64,000 bases of DNA from Buddleja alternifolia (GCA_019426215.1 CM033391.1:21038949-21102948); one strand, 5' to 3'; positions 1 to 11,090 are shown, counted from the stretch's first letter. Translations and numbers: made by a program. The notes: a model not told the origin generated them from the letters alone.

Positions 1-661
1 AGAAGAATATATATCTCATCGGGTATTAATGGCGCCTCGATGCCTTGTTTTTAATCTCTCATTCTTCAAGAAGAAGCTGCCTATCGCCTAATTACTATAA
101 GTCTTTCTTTATCTTGATTATTACAGCTAACACTTTGACAAAGATACTTCCATTTTCTAATGCTTAATTATGTATGGATATATATTTTAATATTTCGATT
201 TAATATATAGTGTATCAGGTGTTTGTTATTCTTTCTATACCCCTTACGGTATGATCTAATTAATTACAATGCACTAAAGGATTTGATGCACGATGAGCAT
301 TGCTAATTATTTATGGGTGTAATACTTTTCGATCCCGATTATCTAACAATGTTTTCAAAATTATAGCTCCTTTTAGAGTTATATATTATACTATAATATG
401 TTTATCTTCTGCAGCAATTCAAACGCGCTACACCTTTCAATTGTAACAAGATTGAAATCTTATATTTTGATTATTGGAATAACTGTGTCATAGTGAGACT
501 AATAAATGGAAAATTCTAATCTAGACCCGGTATGGCCGAACCCAAGTATAATTCATCAAGTGCGTGAATTATACTTGTCATATTTCATATGATTGGTCAC
601 AGATTTAGTAAATTACTCTTGGATTCGATCGAACCCGAACCCGATATGCTTCCCTTTTTAT

Positions 662-695
<34 letters not shown>

Positions 696-1209
696 GAAGT
701 TTAAATTTTTAGCATGAGAGTTGGAATATAGAAATTCAGTATACTTTTATACTATTGCTTTTAAGTAATTGTTGTTAGTTTTTTACTAATTTCATAAAAC
801 TACTTTTAATAGAAGTTACGTTAAAAGAATTAATTTAAAGTAATTAATGAATAGTATAGTGTGAATTAGAATACACAAGTAATTAATAGTTTGTCCATAA
901 TGGCCTGGTCCAACCACCTTCACCCATTTCTGCCCACCAAAATTACTCTACTCCAATCTCAACAAGCCTCCCCGAATATTCTACTCATGACACATGTTCC
1001 TTTTGCGACGTACTTCTATATATAGATATATGTATATATATATATATATATATGTATACATCAACTAATTCAATCTTTCTATGTCCCGCCGGCCACTTCA
1101 CACGTGTGTGTTGGTGGATGGAGAAGGACAACCTTTTATCATCAAAAATACAGTTCACATTACAATAAACATGCAGATATGGACATCCCTATGTACAATT
1201 ATATACAAT
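1..1209. other. NAC gene 5' flank (copy 1), non-coding, with TA microsatellites
   Basis: This matches 40189-41405, which lies directly upstream of the minus-strand NAC exon at 39985-40152, so it is probably the 5' flank of a second NAC gene left of the window (inference). It is AT-rich, with TA-repeat tracts near 660-695 and 1018-1053. No credible coding region is seen. Confidence 0.6.
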
Positions 1210-1559
1210 TGTGGCATGCCATAATTTTGACTTAGGGCATTTTGAGTATTTCCATCTTAAATAATAATTATTAATAGACATATATGGGCTCTACAAGACT
1301 TGATCCGGTAATCCAATTGACTTAACCTAAAGGTTAAAGAGAATTGAGGCCCATTGCCCAACAATCATCACTATAAATACTAAGATAACTAAATTGTAAA
1401 ATCATTATCTAATCACTCCTAAAAATACACAAAAGGTGATTGTCACAGAAAAAACTAGTTTGTCATGTTCTAGGTCAGACCCTTTCCACGTTATCCCATT
1501 TTTGAAATTATTCCGGCCTGTGTTGACCACCCCGACCCTGGACCACTTTTCACACTGCA
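1210..1559 (+). repeat. 5' LTR of gag-only Gypsy-type element (copy 1)
   Basis: Pairs with 3656-4006. It contains a TATAAATA box at 1372-1379, also present in the 3' LTR at 3819-3826, and ends CACTGCA just before the primer-binding site. Confidence 0.8.
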
Positions 1560-1565
1560 TTATTT

Positions 1566-1581
1566 TGGCGCCGTCTGTGGG
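1566..1581 (+). other. Primer-binding site
   Basis: TGGCGCCGTCTGTGGG lies six bases after the LTR. This motif is common as the minus-strand primer site of plant Gypsy-type elements and is complementary to a tRNA 3' end terminating in GGCGCCA. Confidence 0.75.
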
Positions 1582-1766
1582 AAAACCATGACCTAGACAC
1601 TGAGAATGCAAATCAGATCTCAAGTTCGCGACGCTGGCGAACTTTCCGTACATGCTAACCAGCCCCGACGTGAGCCTGTCATCGCCTAAGGAAGAAATCC
1701 CTCTCGCACCACTTGCTTCTACAATAACTCACATAACCGAGTAAGCATTATTGGCTTTGGTAGAGG

Positions 1767-2078
1767 ATGCCTCGTCCAGAGCGACAACCAAGGTCGTGGC
1801 ACAAAAAGTTGTTGAACATCCACCTTTGGCTAGTCCCCCTTGATCCCCTCGCTGAGGTCAGGGTTCCCTGGCTTCACAGTCTGAATCGAGGAGATATGGC
1901 CATCGAAGGCGAGAAGGAAGGGCTAACCCATCTCGATCCCTTCGCCGAAGTTAGGTTTCCCTGGATCCCCGGGCTGAATCGATGGGGGGCGGCCTTCGAA
2001 GGAATGAATGAAGGACTGGTCACTCTCGATCCCCTCACTGTAGTTGGCTTTCCTCAGCTCCTGGGGAGGAGAGAATAA
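1767..2078 (+). pseudogene. Repeat-containing 103-codon ORF of the gag-only element
   Basis: An open frame between the primer-binding site and the gag remnant. The peptide is made of about three imperfect ~31-residue units, each with an LDP-x-A-EVR-PW-type core. A fourth DNA unit continues near 2117 in another frame. Units start near 1838, 1931, 2024 and 2117, a period of about 93 bases. I recognise no cellular domain; it is probably a repeat-expanded part of the gag leader or N-terminus. Copy 2 has the same ORF at 41963-42274 with a few substitutions. Whether it is translated is unknown. Confidence 0.4.
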
Positions 2079-2329
2079 GGAGACAAGGTCCGCGGAGAAG
2101 AGAATCAAGATCTAGCGCCTCTCGGTCCCCCCGCCGAGGTCAGGGATCCCTGGCTCCCGAGGAGGTCAAATTGAGGAGCTTCCCACGTAGAAGGGAAGCC
2201 AGTCCAGAAGAGAGCGATAGTAGTTAACCTTCTTTTCCTCAAACCCAAGATCGGGGAATGACTGAGTGAGTTGAAATCTCGCGCCGAAGTTCAACACCCT
2301 TACTAGTCTTCCCTAGTTACCGAGATGAA

Positions 2330-2660
2330 GTGGACGGATGCCTTCATCTCCTATCACTAGAAGTTGCTCCCGTCAAACAGAGTCATTATTGCCCAGCAAT
2401 CTTGGCCAAGTACATTCCCACAAGAGTGAAGATCCTAAATTTGAGCACATATGGGGGAACAGGAGACCCACATGACCATTCTGACAAATTCAACGTGAAT
2501 GCTAACATGTATGGTTAGGGACGCTGCCTACTGCAAGATCTTTCACACAACTTTATCCAAAAGAGCACTGTAGTGGTTTAATCAATTGGCTGCGGGCACA
2601 ATCATAAGTTTTGAGCAACTATCTCAAAGGTGTTTGCACCAATTTTTCTTAAACAAGAAA
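2330..2660 (+). pseudogene. Broken Ty3/Gypsy gag remnant (copy 1)
   Basis: The frame from 2330 reads into a retrotransposon-gag N-terminal segment (a YGGTGDPHDH-x2-KFN core, residues about 40-55) and stops at 2516-2518. The homologous reading continues in another frame with the DAAYCK...F-TLS and FEQLSQR-x4-F motifs typical of plant Gypsy gag, and contains a further in-frame TAG near 2572. The gag is therefore frameshifted, interrupted by a stop and truncated after about 110 codons. This remnant is what identifies the host element as Ty3/Gypsy-type. Copy 2 shares the same breaks, which therefore predate the duplication. Confidence 0.75.
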
Positions 2661-3655
2661 ATTAATAAATTCATTATAAGTATACCAGGTTGAGTCTAAA
2701 GCTTGATACTAAATACATAGTCGAATAGCCTGTGTTTTTAAAAATAATTCGTAGCTTTTTGATGAAAATCAGTTAAGTGTACTTTACGAGAATAGCTACT
2801 CTACTTAGTGGGAAATGCCCAACCCAAGTCCTCAATGTAGAAATGTTTTTTATCCATGGTCTGTGAGAGGAAGAAGAACCCTCGAGAATCCTACATTTGG
2901 GATGAGGAAAGAAATGAAAATAAAGCTCCTAATGGACTCTCTTGATCATGAATAAGGTATGAAAGCTTACTAAGGTAACGGGAAGAAAAAGCTCGGTTAG
3001 TCGCCGCACAAAGCCCTCAAACATAGCACAACAATTAGGTGAGAATTGGTTAAAACATAAACCGTAACTCTTGAGAATCTCTAAAAGTAAAGGAGAAGGA
3101 GGAATAGTGAATTTGCAATGATAGTAAGTCGGACATACGGTGACATATCTCTCGTGAGAATTCTTGATCCTGTGGCCTCAAGAAGGGACCAATACCTTAG
3201 TGTTACGAACGTATGATTCTCATTTTGAAGAACTCCTAAGTCTTCCCAACAAAGAGTACAATCGCAAATGTTGGCATCTACAGCCCGAGAAGAAGTGGGT
3301 TCCTTATATTCCACTCGCTCCCTCACATCCTCACTCAAATCCAACTCTCTCCATCACACCCACTAAAACCCTCAACCAACCCATCAAAATTAGAGCGTTG
3401 GGAGCTCTCCAACTATGAAACATGACCAAATGTAAAATCATAAAACAATAAAGCGAAAAAATTCGTAAAACACCATACGCGACCATACGAAAAAAGAAAA
3501 AGCAACTATACGTGATAAAATAAAGAATTTCAACTGGGCACGACCCCAAGGGCATTTCGGGCTAAATTCAATCGAGCGAACCCCGCTCGAGTTGGAATTC
3601 TGCTCAAGCAGGTCCGGTCGAGCAAGGATTTTCGAGCTTCACTTAGGGGGCATTA

Positions 3656-4006
3656 TGATGTGCCATAATTTTAACAGAGGGCATTTCGAGTATTTCCATC
3701 TTAAATAATATATTAATAGACTTATTATAAATGGGCTCTACAAGACTTGATCTAGTAATCAAGTTGACTAAAACTAAAGGTTAAAAAGAATTGAAGCCTA
3801 TGGCCCAGCAAGCTTCCCTATAAATACTAAAATAATCAAATTGTAAGATCATTATCTAATCACTCCTAAAAATACACCAAAGGTGATTGTCAGAGAAAAT
3901 ATTTATTTTTCGTGTTGTAGGATGGATCCTTTCCACGTTATCCTGTTTTTGGAAATATTTCAGCTCAAGTTGAGCACCCTGACCCCCGATCACTTTTTAC
4001 ACCGCA
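3656..4006 (+). repeat. 3' LTR of gag-only Gypsy-type element (copy 1)
   Basis: Begins TGATGTGCCATAAT after a GGGGGCA purine tract. It carries TATAAATA at 3819-3826 and ends ACACCGCA. It is clearly diverged from the 5' LTR. Confidence 0.8.
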
Positions 4007-4097
4007 TCAAATAGTAAAAAAAAATTTGTTAAGTTTCATGCATTATTTAAGCAAAAAATGCCAATAATTATATCAGATCATCTGGTTAATTTATTTA

Positions 4098-4444
4098 GGG
4101 ATGATTACAATGACCTCCCCTAATTAATGGGCAAATTACAATCCCTCCGCTCAATTATACGTAATTACAAAGACCTCCATGGCGTCAAGAAATCATCGAA
4201 AAACCTAACAGAATAGATGAATGAAGTCAGCTTTTATGAAATGTTCAACTCCCAGATAAAGTCAATGTAAGGTAAAATCGAATTTATGAAATTTTTTGAC
4301 AATGATGTAAGCTTTTTCCGTTAAAAATTTAATAGAGGGGGAAATTGTAATGCGGATGATGATGGCATGGGAGGTGTTTGTATACATGTAGGAAAGGAGA
4401 CTGGAATTAGCTTATTCATCATGAGAGGTCAGTGTAATTATCCC
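4098..4444. mobile_element. 347-bp Mutator-type MITE (copy 1)
   Basis: The left end GGGATGATTACAATGACCTC and the inverted right end (GGGATAATTACACTGACCTC on the other strand) form ~20-bp terminal inverted repeats. They are flanked by ATTTATTTA (4089-4097) and AGTTATTTA (4445-4453), which match at 8 of 9 positions. Nine-base target duplications are typical of Mutator-like elements. It has no coding capacity. Confidence 0.7.
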
Positions 4445-5842
4445 AGTTATTTATAAGAGAAAAGATACTATTTTTGTAAAATATAAAGATGTACAAGTTT
4501 CTATATTAATTTGTAAGTAGAAATTGAATTGCATGCGCATATTGCTTATAAAGGTGTTTGTATTTAATGATTATCGTGTATAACTATAAAGAATCCCATT
4601 GATCGAATAAATTAAATTACGCCATTTATTGATTTGTTTTACCTTTGAATAGTAAGTCCCTCTTTATATATTTTCTGAAATGAAAAGCACAAGGAAAAAT
4701 TGTTACCAGAGACTAGTGAGGGTATGAAAAGAAAAGTTAGGTTTAGGAAATGAAAACTTTTTCGATACAGTTAGTTAGGGGTGATTGGATTTGAATTATG
4801 GCACACTGTGATGATTTAATCTGATTGGTTTTGGATATATGTATGTAAATAAAATGAGGCATTAAAATACAGAGAGAGGTTACGGTGAGTGGTTAAAATG
4901 TTCACCAAACAATATGACTCTATCTCTGTCTTGTTCTGAAAGCTCCATGCATCTTCATGACTGCTTCTCTTGCTAGTCATTAGACCATCCATTTTTTCCA
5001 TCCTAACCACAACTTTCATGTACTTGCGGCTTCTTCCTGTCACCCTTCTAGAATCTCTATCTCTATCTCTATATATATTTTTATATAGAGAAGAAATTCC
5101 CCAAATTTACGGTGACTTTTTCGTCATCCTTCTCATTTTAGTTTTTATCTTTTTCCTCCCGCTTACAAAACGACATCGTATCACAGTAGCATATTATACT
5201 TTCAATGCAGATATTTTGGATTGTGTATAATCGGAATTTTCTGATTCCTTTGCTGAAATTGGGCCGACATTTGACGCGCGGTATTTCAGTGTAATTATAG
5301 TTCAGTGCGCTTATTTTGAGCATGTAACAAATAGCCTCCTTCCATAAAAAAGCTAACGGAATTCACTGACACTATCAAAAACTATTTTCTAAATTTTTTT
5401 TTTGCCCTTGAGGGGGTGAATGCAATATTTAATATTAAAGAATATGTAATAGTATCTTTCAATTTAATCTTAAATAATGATTTCGTAAAGACTTGTTAAC
5501 AACTTGATAAAAAAGTGCAAATTCAATTATTTTTAAAAATTAAAAGTATATATCAAGTTTCGGTTTGTTTTAGAACTAGTATCATAATTCAATACATATA
5601 AATCTAAATTAGTAAGTTACCAAAAAATATGAAATCAATTATTAAATTTAAAAAAAAAAGTTGAAAGAAGACAAATATATATATACATATACAAGGTTAT
5701 AATAAAAGAGAAAATTTAAAAAGTTATTTAGGAAAAATATAAAAAAGATCAAAAAAAGAAAGAAAAGAAGGTTGCAAAAGTTAGTCGTATGGAGGTGAAT
5801 GTAAGGTTTAATTATAAGAGAGGGGTGTCTGTTACATGATTC
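4445..5842. other. Non-coding AT-rich DNA (copy 1)
   Basis: No gene can be supported. Short opposing open frames overlap at 4816-5323 but show no recognisable domain and no convincing start context. A short TATATAG inverted-repeat stretch lies near 5070-5090, and poly-A and poly-T runs are common. Confidence 0.5.
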
Positions 5843-6978
5843 TGTTGTGATTCGATCTAAAGGGTAAAAATTTTATACGAATCACACCAGAAATCGGATT
5901 CGGGATTTCATGATATGTATTCGCAACAAGAAATATAAACGAGAGGATAATTCAATTACCTCTTGATGACAAAAAATTCAATTGATCAGCAGCAGCCCCA
6001 GACTCCTGCCTCCAGATAATCACGCGGAGGAATATCTCCAATAAAGCTCCGATCTCCTCCATTGCAGGTATGGGCGGCGGCAGCTAGTTAGAAGAGAGGG
6101 GAGGAAATTTTCGTCTGTTTTTGCTCTAGGTTTATTTCTCAAAGTCAGATTCTAAAGTGACTGAGAGTTGGAGTTATGTTACTGACTAACAAGTACAAGG
6201 GTTTTAAAATAAAACCCCAGCCTATCTAACAGAGGGGGGCGGGCCGCTAGGCCTAGGTGGAATGGGCTTTTGGGCTTTATTCCATCTTACCCCATGTGTA
6301 ATTAATTAAGTTCAAGTCCAAATTCAATTGGACTTTAATTAAATACTCTAATCCAATTAATTTAATTCAACTTATAAATTAATCCCAATTAATTTAACTT
6401 ATGAATTAATGATTTAATTAATTTTTTAAATCTAATTAAATATCTTTAATTAAATCATGTCATCCATTTTGTCAATTCTTCACATACAGTGTGAATTTAC
6501 CAAAATACCCTTAGCATAGAATATAATTCCTTTTCTTCACATAGCGCTACTCTCTAAGCTCGATTTATTTGGCAATGGGAGGATACGAAAGGATAAGGTT
6601 GTCACCTAGCCAGCACCGTGGAACCAAATCGTAGCCCAATTAAATACAAAATGAATACGTCATCACGAACCTTGATTACGATTACCGTATGCGTATAAAC
6701 TCTTCATCGACGTGACCCGATCAAGTAAGATCAATGGCACGTCAAACTCATAGATCTTGATACTATACTTTTTAATCATAATAATGTGAAATTAAGAAAC
6801 CACATCAGCGACTATCACGAGCTGGTTTATATGCTTTAGCTAAAGACTTAAAATTTTCAATTACTTATGATTGTACAGGTCACATACTCGTTTACTATCG
6901 AGATTGTGAATTCCATATTGGCAGTTATCTTACAATGTCGAATGTATCATTTGAATCGTACTTCGAGGTTAGTGGTAG
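5843..6978 (-). repeat. LTR-like fragment, minus orientation (copy 1)
   Basis: The order of sequence blocks resembles the minus-oriented Copia LTR at 21212-22627. Both have a TTAATTAA-rich centre, then a stretch with CCGTATG-GTATAAAC, CAAACTCA and GATCTTGA or GACTTGA, and a CTTCGAGGT segment. Resemblance is clear only in the second half, and no flanking target duplication or adjoining internal region was found. I call it a truncated Copia-type LTR by inference. Confidence 0.45.
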
Positions 6979-7285
6979 TGTTAGGTTCCCGGCGAGCCAT
7001 TTGTTTTGATCTCTGCCATCTTAAATGTAAAACACTATGACAATCTAGTTTTAAATATATTGAATGTTTCTTTATGGTATGCTTCTTTATTTTTATCACT
7101 AGTGTTAGTATAGATAAAGATCACATGGATTACATATGGTTAGTTGAGCAATCGAGATACATATGGAATGCTCTCAAAGACTGTAATCCTAAATAATGTT
7201 TCAAGTCATAGAGGCTGTGAGATGTGGGATATCACTGGCCTCGCTAAGACTTGTTCGTACATGTAACTCTCCCAAGAGGTTGACG
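6979..7285 (+). repeat. Truncated LTR-like fragment beside viral block (copy 1)
   Basis: It starts TGTTAGGTTCCCGGCGAGCC and is about 300 bases long. It aligns by eye with the start of the LTR-like sequence at 12624 (TGTTAGGTGCCCTGCGAGCC), sharing AAGACTGTAATCCTAAA and AGACTTGTTYGT. The two direct repeats bracket the viral block and intervening DNA. Confidence 0.5.
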
Positions 7286-7299
7286 TGTTCCATTGTCGA

Positions 7300-7740
7300 T
7301 AGCTAGTATGACCAATACATGTATGGTTTCAATATATTTTTCTTGATTGCACCATATTCGAAAGTCTAAAAGTATTAAACTACTAGTATAAGGTACTTGT
7401 ATTTGAGGTTCATACGCTGTATTTTGTAAATGTGTTTCTTCTAATTGTTGATTAAGTTCATCAAGTTCTTCTATAACTACACCTTTTCCTTTAGTTTGAT
7501 TAATGCTTATGTTTTTATTATTTTTTAATTTTAATTCTATTAATTGAACTCTTAAGTCTAAATTTTCTATTTTATGGCTTAGAACTTCTATCGTTTCTAG
7601 TTTTTTACTAGGTTTAGGTGACGCATCTGTTTCTATATTATATACGCCTTTACACAAATAAAACAAATTTCGTCAAAACATATATTGCACTGATATCTTA
7701 AATGCATATCAGGATATAATTTACAAATCCTACAGGCTAT
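7300..7740 (-). pseudogene. Viral second cysteine array and C-terminal linker remnant (copy 1)
   Basis: Between 7654 and 7734 on the minus strand the cysteines follow C-x2-C-x11-C-x2-C-x4-C-x2-C. From the literature, this second array downstream of the CCHC knuckle is a hallmark of badnaviruses and tungroviruses and separates them from other Caulimoviridae. The downstream stretch to about 7300 is lysine- and glutamate-rich with a heptad-like, coiled-coil-looking segment (IENLDLRVQLIELK). The array is out of frame with the CCHC knuckle at 7896-7943. The last ~15 codons of the open frame (7244-7300) probably read into flanking LTR-like DNA. Confidence 0.7.
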
Positions 7741-7879
7741 ACTCATAGTTCCCTTTTCATTTATATATTTATGATCACATAAACTATTCATATAAGTGTA
7801 TTCTCATTATCACTTTCATTACTGTCTATACTTACTACATCTTCATCTAGTTGTTCTGCTATAGCTGCTTTTTCCATAT

Positions 7880-8885
7880 TAAATTGCCTTTTTGGGCATC
7901 TATTAGCTAAATGTTTAGGATCTCCACAAATATAACAGGTGCATTTCCTAGTTGATGGCTTTCTAACATAGTTAGGGGGTTTTCTTCCTTATCTATATTG
8001 TCTAAAACTAGATTTTGGTTTAGTGGAGTTTCTTAATATTTTTCGTTTTGGTTTAAAGTAATTTCTTTGTCCATATTGTTGTGGAGTGTATATAGCTTTT
8101 CTACAAAACTCATAAGATTGTTTTCTAATTTGTTCTCTAATGAATTCTTCTTTACACCATTCTTGAAGTTTAAAGAAAGTATATTGTACTCTAGGTCCTA
8201 TACCTAATCCTGTAAGATTTCCATTGTTGTTTATCCATTCTTCAAGTATTCTTTTTCCTAAATCTTGTGGTAATTTTGTAAAATACCTATTACATAATTC
8301 TTCGTCAAAAGCTTTATTAGCTTCTGTTATTAATCTTGTAAAATCTTGACTACAAGGTATAATGTATTTCATATCGGTTATAGTGAGTTGCTCTAGGTTC
8401 TAAGTGCAGTATCTTGTATGAATGTACTTTATCTTCCTGGATCTATTCCTATTATTAAGGTTTTAATAAAACTAGTAAAATTGTAAGGATTATTTCCTAA
8501 GGCTTTTATTTCATTAATTTTAGCTGATCATTTTTCTTTTTACTTTGCCAAATAGATAAAGCTGTAGGCCCTAAGCATATCCATATCTGTCTTTTTATTT
8601 ATTTTCCAATGTCTTACTACACATTGTTCCCATATTTACTTCTTTTGGCCACATAGGGCTTCCTAATCCAATTACTAACATGGTTCCACTAATGATTTTT
8701 CCTATGGGCTGCCTCACTTCTACATATTTTCCTGGTTGAGTTGATCCATATTCATATACTGGGTTTTTTCGTGTTGGTCTTCCACTTAGTTCTATATTTC
8801 TAGCTGGAACTTCATTATAGTCTAGTTCTACTCTACCTTTTTTTCTTGGATTACTACTAGTACCAGCTTGACTATCTGCCATAAA
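7880..8885 (-). pseudogene. Pararetrovirus coat-protein remnant (copy 1)
   Basis: The open segment 7989-8372 is rich in basic and aromatic residues, with an AFDEELCNRYFTKLP core, a W-rich middle and a basic C-terminus. It leads into a nucleic-acid-binding knuckle C-x-C-x2-C-x4-H-x4-C at 7896-7943 in another frame. Upstream, 8595-8882 holds a proline/arginine-containing N-terminal part of the same region. Stops and frameshifts separate the pieces (8373-8594 has several stops). The role in a live virus would be capsid assembly and genome binding. No intact product is possible here. Confidence 0.7.
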
Positions 8886-9179
8886 AGTTATTTCATTACT
8901 ATCCTTATTTTTTTAAAAAAAATTCAAATTCCACTTTTCCTAAGCATATATCATCTACTAAATCAATATTGTAATGTCGTTTAAATTATTCTTCAGCTGG
9001 TTCTAAATTCATATCTAAATTCATTCCTTCAAAATACATCTCATCTACTAATTCTCTTAAATTATTTATTTCGAAATTTTTTGTTAATAATTATTTTTGA
9101 TCTATAATCATTTTTAAGCTGACTTTCTAATTGTCTAATCTTTTCATCTATTTCTTCTATATTTCTTCCTCTTCTTCGC

Positions 9180-10000
9180 TTTCTATGTCAAATTCTATTT
9201 CTCAATTTGCAAATCTACTAGTTTTTCTAACTTCCTCTTCTTCTATAATATTTATATAGCTTGTTTCTGTTTCATTATCAGTTTCTTCTTCTAAATCTTC
9301 TAAATTTTCTTTGGGATCTTGCCTTTGGTAATTAAGAAATCTAATAGAAGTTTGACATCTACTATTTGTATACATTACGCTTTCTCCTGGAATCTTAACT
9401 GTGTTATTTTCTTCTAAGTATTTGGTTAATTCCTATTCTTCTCTATTTAGATCGCTATTGTCTATATTTAAGGGTTTATTCATTTTTACTGCTACTGAGG
9501 CTAATCCATCTATTGTTCAATCAATATTAATTATATATTGAGGGAAACTATTATTAGTTATTCTTCCTAGAAAGGCTATAAAAACAACTAAATTATTACC
9601 ATCATATGTTTCATATCCTCTAGTTTGTAATCCTATAGTGATTTTACTAATATCTTTAATATTTTTCATCATATTTGGAGCTACATAAAATATTCCTACA
9701 TTATTATTCATATCTATTTCCATACTAGCGAATATTGCTCTCTTAGCATCAGGCAAACTTTTATCTAATAATAAAATTAAAATTTTCCCACCAGTTTCTT
9801 TTCTAGTTAATCCTTTTATTCCTACAATAATTAGTCCTAAATGTATATATTTTTGTTTTAACTGCTTTAATGGCTTTATACAATTGCTTTATACATTCTT
9901 GACTAACTAAGCTTATATTTTCAACATTTGTCATAACTTTTACTTTTTTTTCTCTAAATTTTTTAATTAAATGTGTGTTAAAATTCATTTTTCCTACTTT
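9180..10000 (-). pseudogene. Pararetrovirus 30K-type movement protein remnant (copy 1)
   Basis: Three pieces carry the domain: an N-terminal stretch at 9803-9988, a core at 9517-9756 (IFASMEIDMN, GIFYVAP, GLQTRGYE and LVVFIAFLGRI), and an acidic Glu/Asp-rich tail at about 9180-9516. Proteins of this family line plasmodesmata and allow cell-to-cell spread. A frameshift separates the first two pieces. In copy 1 the core ends at a TGA at about 9514-9519, where copy 2 has GGA; this nonsense change is private to copy 1. Confidence 0.75.
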
Positions 10001-10266
10001 ATATAATGTTTTAATCTATTCCTTTATTGTTGTATAAACTAAGATTTTCTTCTACATCTATTATTTATTCTAATTCTACTTCTCTAGCTAAATTTTGGCT
10101 TCCTGATCCTCTAAATATTCCTTTAGTAAAAGTGTTACTTATTTTTCCCTTTGCTTTTTCTTTGTTACTTGATTCACTTATAGTTCTACTAGTACCACTA
10201 AATGATGTCAATATTTTTACCAATATATATATATTTTGGGTTCGCTTTTAGGTTTTTCAAATTCGT

Positions 10267-10542
10267 CTAGAATTTTTCTTCTATACTATCTTGTAAATCT
10301 CCTTTAAATACTTGAGATATTGTGTCAATTTTAGTACTTAACTTTTCTATTTTATTCTCTAACTTCTCTAGCTTTTCAAATATTTGTAAAATTAAAGCGT
10401 ATTGAATATTCCAAAGTTTAGGATATAATTTATCTGAATTACTATTTCCTTGGTAGGTAGTACATCCTGCCTCTGTATCTAAATATTTATTTTCTAGTTT
10501 AATAGCTCTTTTATATTCTAATCTATTTTCTAGATTATTCAT
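10267..10542 (-). pseudogene. Small viral ORF, coiled-coil type (copy 1)
   Basis: A 91-codon ORF whose ATG overlaps the stop of the preceding ORF in an ATGA arrangement. The C-terminal half is a heptad-like Leu/Ile/Lys/Glu repeat (EKLEKLENKIEKLSTKIDTI), consistent with a virion-associated coiled-coil protein. Its start and length are intact in copy 1. Copy 2 has a 7-base tandem duplication that shifts the frame. Confidence 0.55.
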
Positions 10543-10751
10543 CCACTAACTATTGACTCTATATTCTTTAAAGTTTTATTAGTTTCTAAAATTTGGGCTT
10601 CAAATTTACTTATTTTTTCTATTAATTGACTTAAAGTTTTCTTTGTTTCGATTTCTATTTGTTTTAGTTTATTATTTTCCAAACTATACTTTAACTCTAT
10701 TATTTCGTCTTTTGTAGGGAAAAACTTATTATATTTTTTAACTATTTTCAA
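10539..10751 (-). pseudogene. Small viral ORF, 70 codons (copy 1)
   Basis: A Lys/Glu/Ile-rich coiled-coil-looking peptide, between the 91-codon ORF upstream (12-base spacer) and the next ORF, which it overlaps by ATGA. The compact minus-strand array fits the small ORFs that precede the large polyprotein in badna-like genomes. It is open in both copies. No function can be read from sequence. Confidence 0.5.
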
Positions 10752-10763
10752 AATTTCCTCAAA

Positions 10764-11039
10764 CTATTGTTTAATATAATCTAAATTATTACTTTCACCT
10801 TTTTTTATTATTTCTCTATTTATTAAAACTGCTTCTTTTAATGATTCTAAGATTTTATGAAATTTTGTGTTTTCTAGTTCTAAGTTCGACGCTAAAGACA
10901 TAAGTAAATCCGTTAAACTATTTAAGTGTTTATGTTTTGAATGTAAATTGTGCTTAAAACTTGAATCAAATCTACAAATAAATTTATGTTTGTCTAAGGA
11001 GATTATGGATCTATCAGCTAAACAATATTCAAGATCCAA
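10764..11039 (-). pseudogene. First small viral ORF, 91 codons (copy 1)
   Basis: First ORF of the viral array, starting MDLEY. The second half is helical (LTDLL, LELENTKFHKILESLKEAV). The position suggests a counterpart of the first small ORF of badna-like viruses; I see no diagnostic motif. Copy 2 has the same ORF at 50992-51267 with a few substitutions (for example Cys to Ser at residue 6). Confidence 0.45.
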
Positions 11040-11090
11040 ATAATCTAATCTTTTAAAATTAGAAGGATCTATTTTAATAAAAAGTTGCTA

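Larger units (their letters stand above)
1210..4006 (+). mobile_element. Decayed gag-only Ty3/Gypsy-type LTR element (copy 1)
   Basis: Two related ~350-bp repeats that begin TG and end CA bracket about 2.1 kb. A primer-binding site follows the left LTR, and a short purine-rich tract (GGGGGCA) precedes the right LTR. Inside are a tandem-repeat region and a broken gag, with no protease, RT or integrase. The LTRs differ at many positions, so the insertion is old. No matching target-site duplication is visible at the ends chosen here, so the exact termini are uncertain by a few bases. It probably depended on an autonomous partner. Confidence 0.8.
7300..11090 (-). mobile_element. Endogenous badnavirus/tungrovirus-like pararetrovirus fragment (copy 1)
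   Basis: Reading on the minus strand from 11090 to 7300 gives two or three small overlapping ORFs, a 30K-type movement protein, an acidic linker, a coat protein with a CCHC knuckle, and a second cysteine array. This order matches the N-terminal half of badnavirus or tungrovirus genomes. No protease, reverse transcriptase or RNase H is found downstream; the viral part stops near 7300 against LTR-like DNA. Frames are broken by several stops and frameshifts, so it is an inert relic. It is AT-rich like its neighbours. Family assignment rests on motifs and gene order. The genus is less certain. Confidence 0.8.

Noticed and set aside
4816..5323. Three overlapping short ORFs, present in both block copies
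   Set aside because: No domain, weak or non-ATG starts and opposing overlaps. Conservation is explained by the duplication.
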